Shown here: positions 4,077-5,052 of the stretch, in pieces
How positions within the stretch are numbered: the first letter of the stretch is position 1
Layout of the letters: every line of letters starts with the position of its first letter
Assembly (NCBI GenBank): GCA_016284115.1
Contig: JAEEOD010000184.1
Location: 1 to 5,052 of the forward strand
Origin: Bacteroidaceae bacterium
GTDB taxonomy: Bacteria > Bacteroidota > Bacteroidia > Bacteroidales > Bacteroidaceae
Length of the DNA stretch: 5,052 nt
Direction of reading: 5' to 3'
Made by a program: the position numbers and the translations under genes
The notes under the pieces: generated by a model
Told to the model about the DNA's origin: nothing
The model's database searches: none
The model's input: the letters and a program-made list of their open reading frames with translations, nothing else

Positions 4077-5052
4077 AAAAAGACATTACGCACATTACTG
4101 ATGGGCATGATGGCGCTGATTGCTGGCAATGCCCTGACATCATGCAGCAACGATGAGGAGCTTCAAGTTGCCCCAGAAGGACAGAAGGGCTATGTGGAGT
4201 TCACCCTCACTCGTGGAGCCGACACACGCACAGCTTATGAATTAACAAGTGATAACGGGCTGAAAGCCACCTGGAGCGAGGGCGACAAGGTGGTGGTAAT
4301 TTACCATCATGGAGAGTCTGACGAGATTGCAGAGGTATTTGACCTGTCAGACGGAGCTGACTCCGATACGGCTACGTTCGCTAAAGAAGACAGCCAGCTG
4401 GCAGACAAGTCAGGAGATCTTTGGATACTCTATTTCCCAGGTTACGACAGCAACGAGAGTTTCAGTGCAAACACATTCGACTTTTCCGAACAAACGGGCA
4501 CTCTCGAGGATCTGGGAAAATATGACTATTTTACATGCAGTGCCACTTTGGACAATGGGAAGATAACGCCGTCTGCTGCCATAAGTCCCAGCATGACCAT
4601 CTTGCGTTTCCCTGAAGGGATAGACTTCGGCACAGGTGAAGGTGAAATGACCAAGGATATAGTCTTTAGCGGTGGCCGTCACATACTTGTTCCTTTTGAA
4701 AACATTACAGAAGAACAAGTAGGAGACATCACCATTAAGGATGTCAGCCTGACCGACGGCAAGCTTGCAACAGACCTTTATGTTTCTGTGTATGTTTCAG
4801 ACACTGGGAAATATGCTCCTACTTCAGTGACGGTGGGCGGTAAGGTCTTCATCATCCCTCAAGTGAAGGAAAGGGGCTTGATCTATACTTTCGCTCAGAG
4901 CAACCTGAAGGCGCTGGAAGCTGATCCGCTGACCTTGGAGGCTATCGAGGCAGGCACTATCACCATCAGCAATCCACTGGGACTGGCGATAAGCTACTTG
5001 AAGAATATGGATACCAGAGTGACCAGCACTGGTAATATTGAAATCTCTGTAG
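4053..5052 (+). CDS. Paralogous fimbrillin-like surface lipoprotein, 3' end beyond the window (partial)
   Basis: The frame is open from ATG 4053 to the window end, giving 333 residues. I chose ATG 4053 because of the strong AAGGAG; starting at 4074 would remove MKKGRFE and match the paralogue's start exactly. The lipobox is LTSC with Cys31 (4053 numbering), followed by SNDEE. Residues about 46-280 are fimbrillin-like: YVEFTLTRGADTRTAY, ATWSEGDKVVV, then LIYTF near the end. From about 292 the linker domain PLTLEA...GTITISNPLGLAISY begins, nearly the same as in the upstream paralogue. The signal peptide and linker are almost identical between the two proteins, while the middle of the fimbrillin-like domain has many substitutions and small length changes. 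By analogy a leucine-rich repeat region may follow, but none is visible. The gene starts 74 bases after its paralogue with no terminator between, so it is probably in the same operon. Confidence 0.9.
   Translation, partial: MKKGRFEMKKTLRTLLMGMMALIAGNALTSCSNDEELQVAPEGQKGYVEFTLTRGADTRTAYELTSDNGLKATWSEGDKVVVIYHHGESDEIAEVFDLSDGADSDTATFAKEDSQLADKSGDLWILYFPGYDSNESFSANTFDFSEQTGTLEDLGKYDYFTCSATLDNGKITPSAAISPSMTILRFPEGIDFGTGEGEMTKDIVFSGGRHILVPFENITEEQVGDITIKDVSLTDGKLATDLYVSVYVSDTGKYAPTSVTVGGKVFIIPQVKERGLIYTFAQSNLKALEADPLTLEAIEAGTITISNPLGLAISYLKNMDTRVTSTGNIEISV

Noticed and set aside
4309..4718. Open frames at 4309-4566 (plus) and 4410-4718 (minus)
   Set aside because: Both overlap the second lipoprotein, whose frame is continuous and strongly similar to its paralogue.

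Overview
The window looks like chromosomal DNA from a Bacteroidota gut or oral bacterium, most likely Prevotellaceae or a close relative. The evidence is: SPII lipoproteins of the fimbrillin-like type, a BspA-type leucine-rich repeat adhesin region, TAnnTTTG-type -7 promoter boxes, A-rich or weak ribosome binding sites, and short MK...Y..P...VIEME peptides of a kind I recall as unnamed ORFs in Prevotella and Bacteroides. The genus is inferred from style, not proven.

Layout. Positions 2-100 hold the last 32 codons of an unrecognised plus-strand gene. A non-coding stretch (101-417) follows, with a strong hairpin at 120-149 that competes with a second hairpin at 144-190, and a bidirectional intrinsic terminator at 356-392. 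From 418 to 1556 there is a minus-strand two-gene unit: a 42-residue peptide gene (1428-1556), then a 319-residue fimbrillin-like lipoprotein gene (418-1377). The region 1557-1833 is a divergent promoter region with a -7 box facing each way and a GC-rich palindrome (1677-1703) roughly midway between them.

On the plus strand a parallel unit begins with a 41-residue peptide (1834-1959), which is a clear paralogue of the minus-strand peptide. It is followed by a 663-residue lipoprotein (1987-3978) that combines a fimbrillin-like N-terminal half, a short linker domain, and eight 26- or 28-residue leucine-rich repeats each carrying CYxxMFxxC. After 74 bp comes a second, paralogous lipoprotein (4053 to beyond the window end). 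Its signal peptide and linker are nearly identical to the first, while the fimbrillin-like region between them has diverged.

Taken together, this is a divergent cell-surface adhesin locus: two units, each opening with a tiny conserved peptide gene and continuing with exported, probably surface-exposed lipoproteins. The function of the small peptides is unknown and is the most interesting open question. The divergent module is bracketed by short direct repeats, and the two peptide genes form an imperfect inverted repeat around the promoters. Both could support rearrangement, but no recombinase gene is visible in the window.
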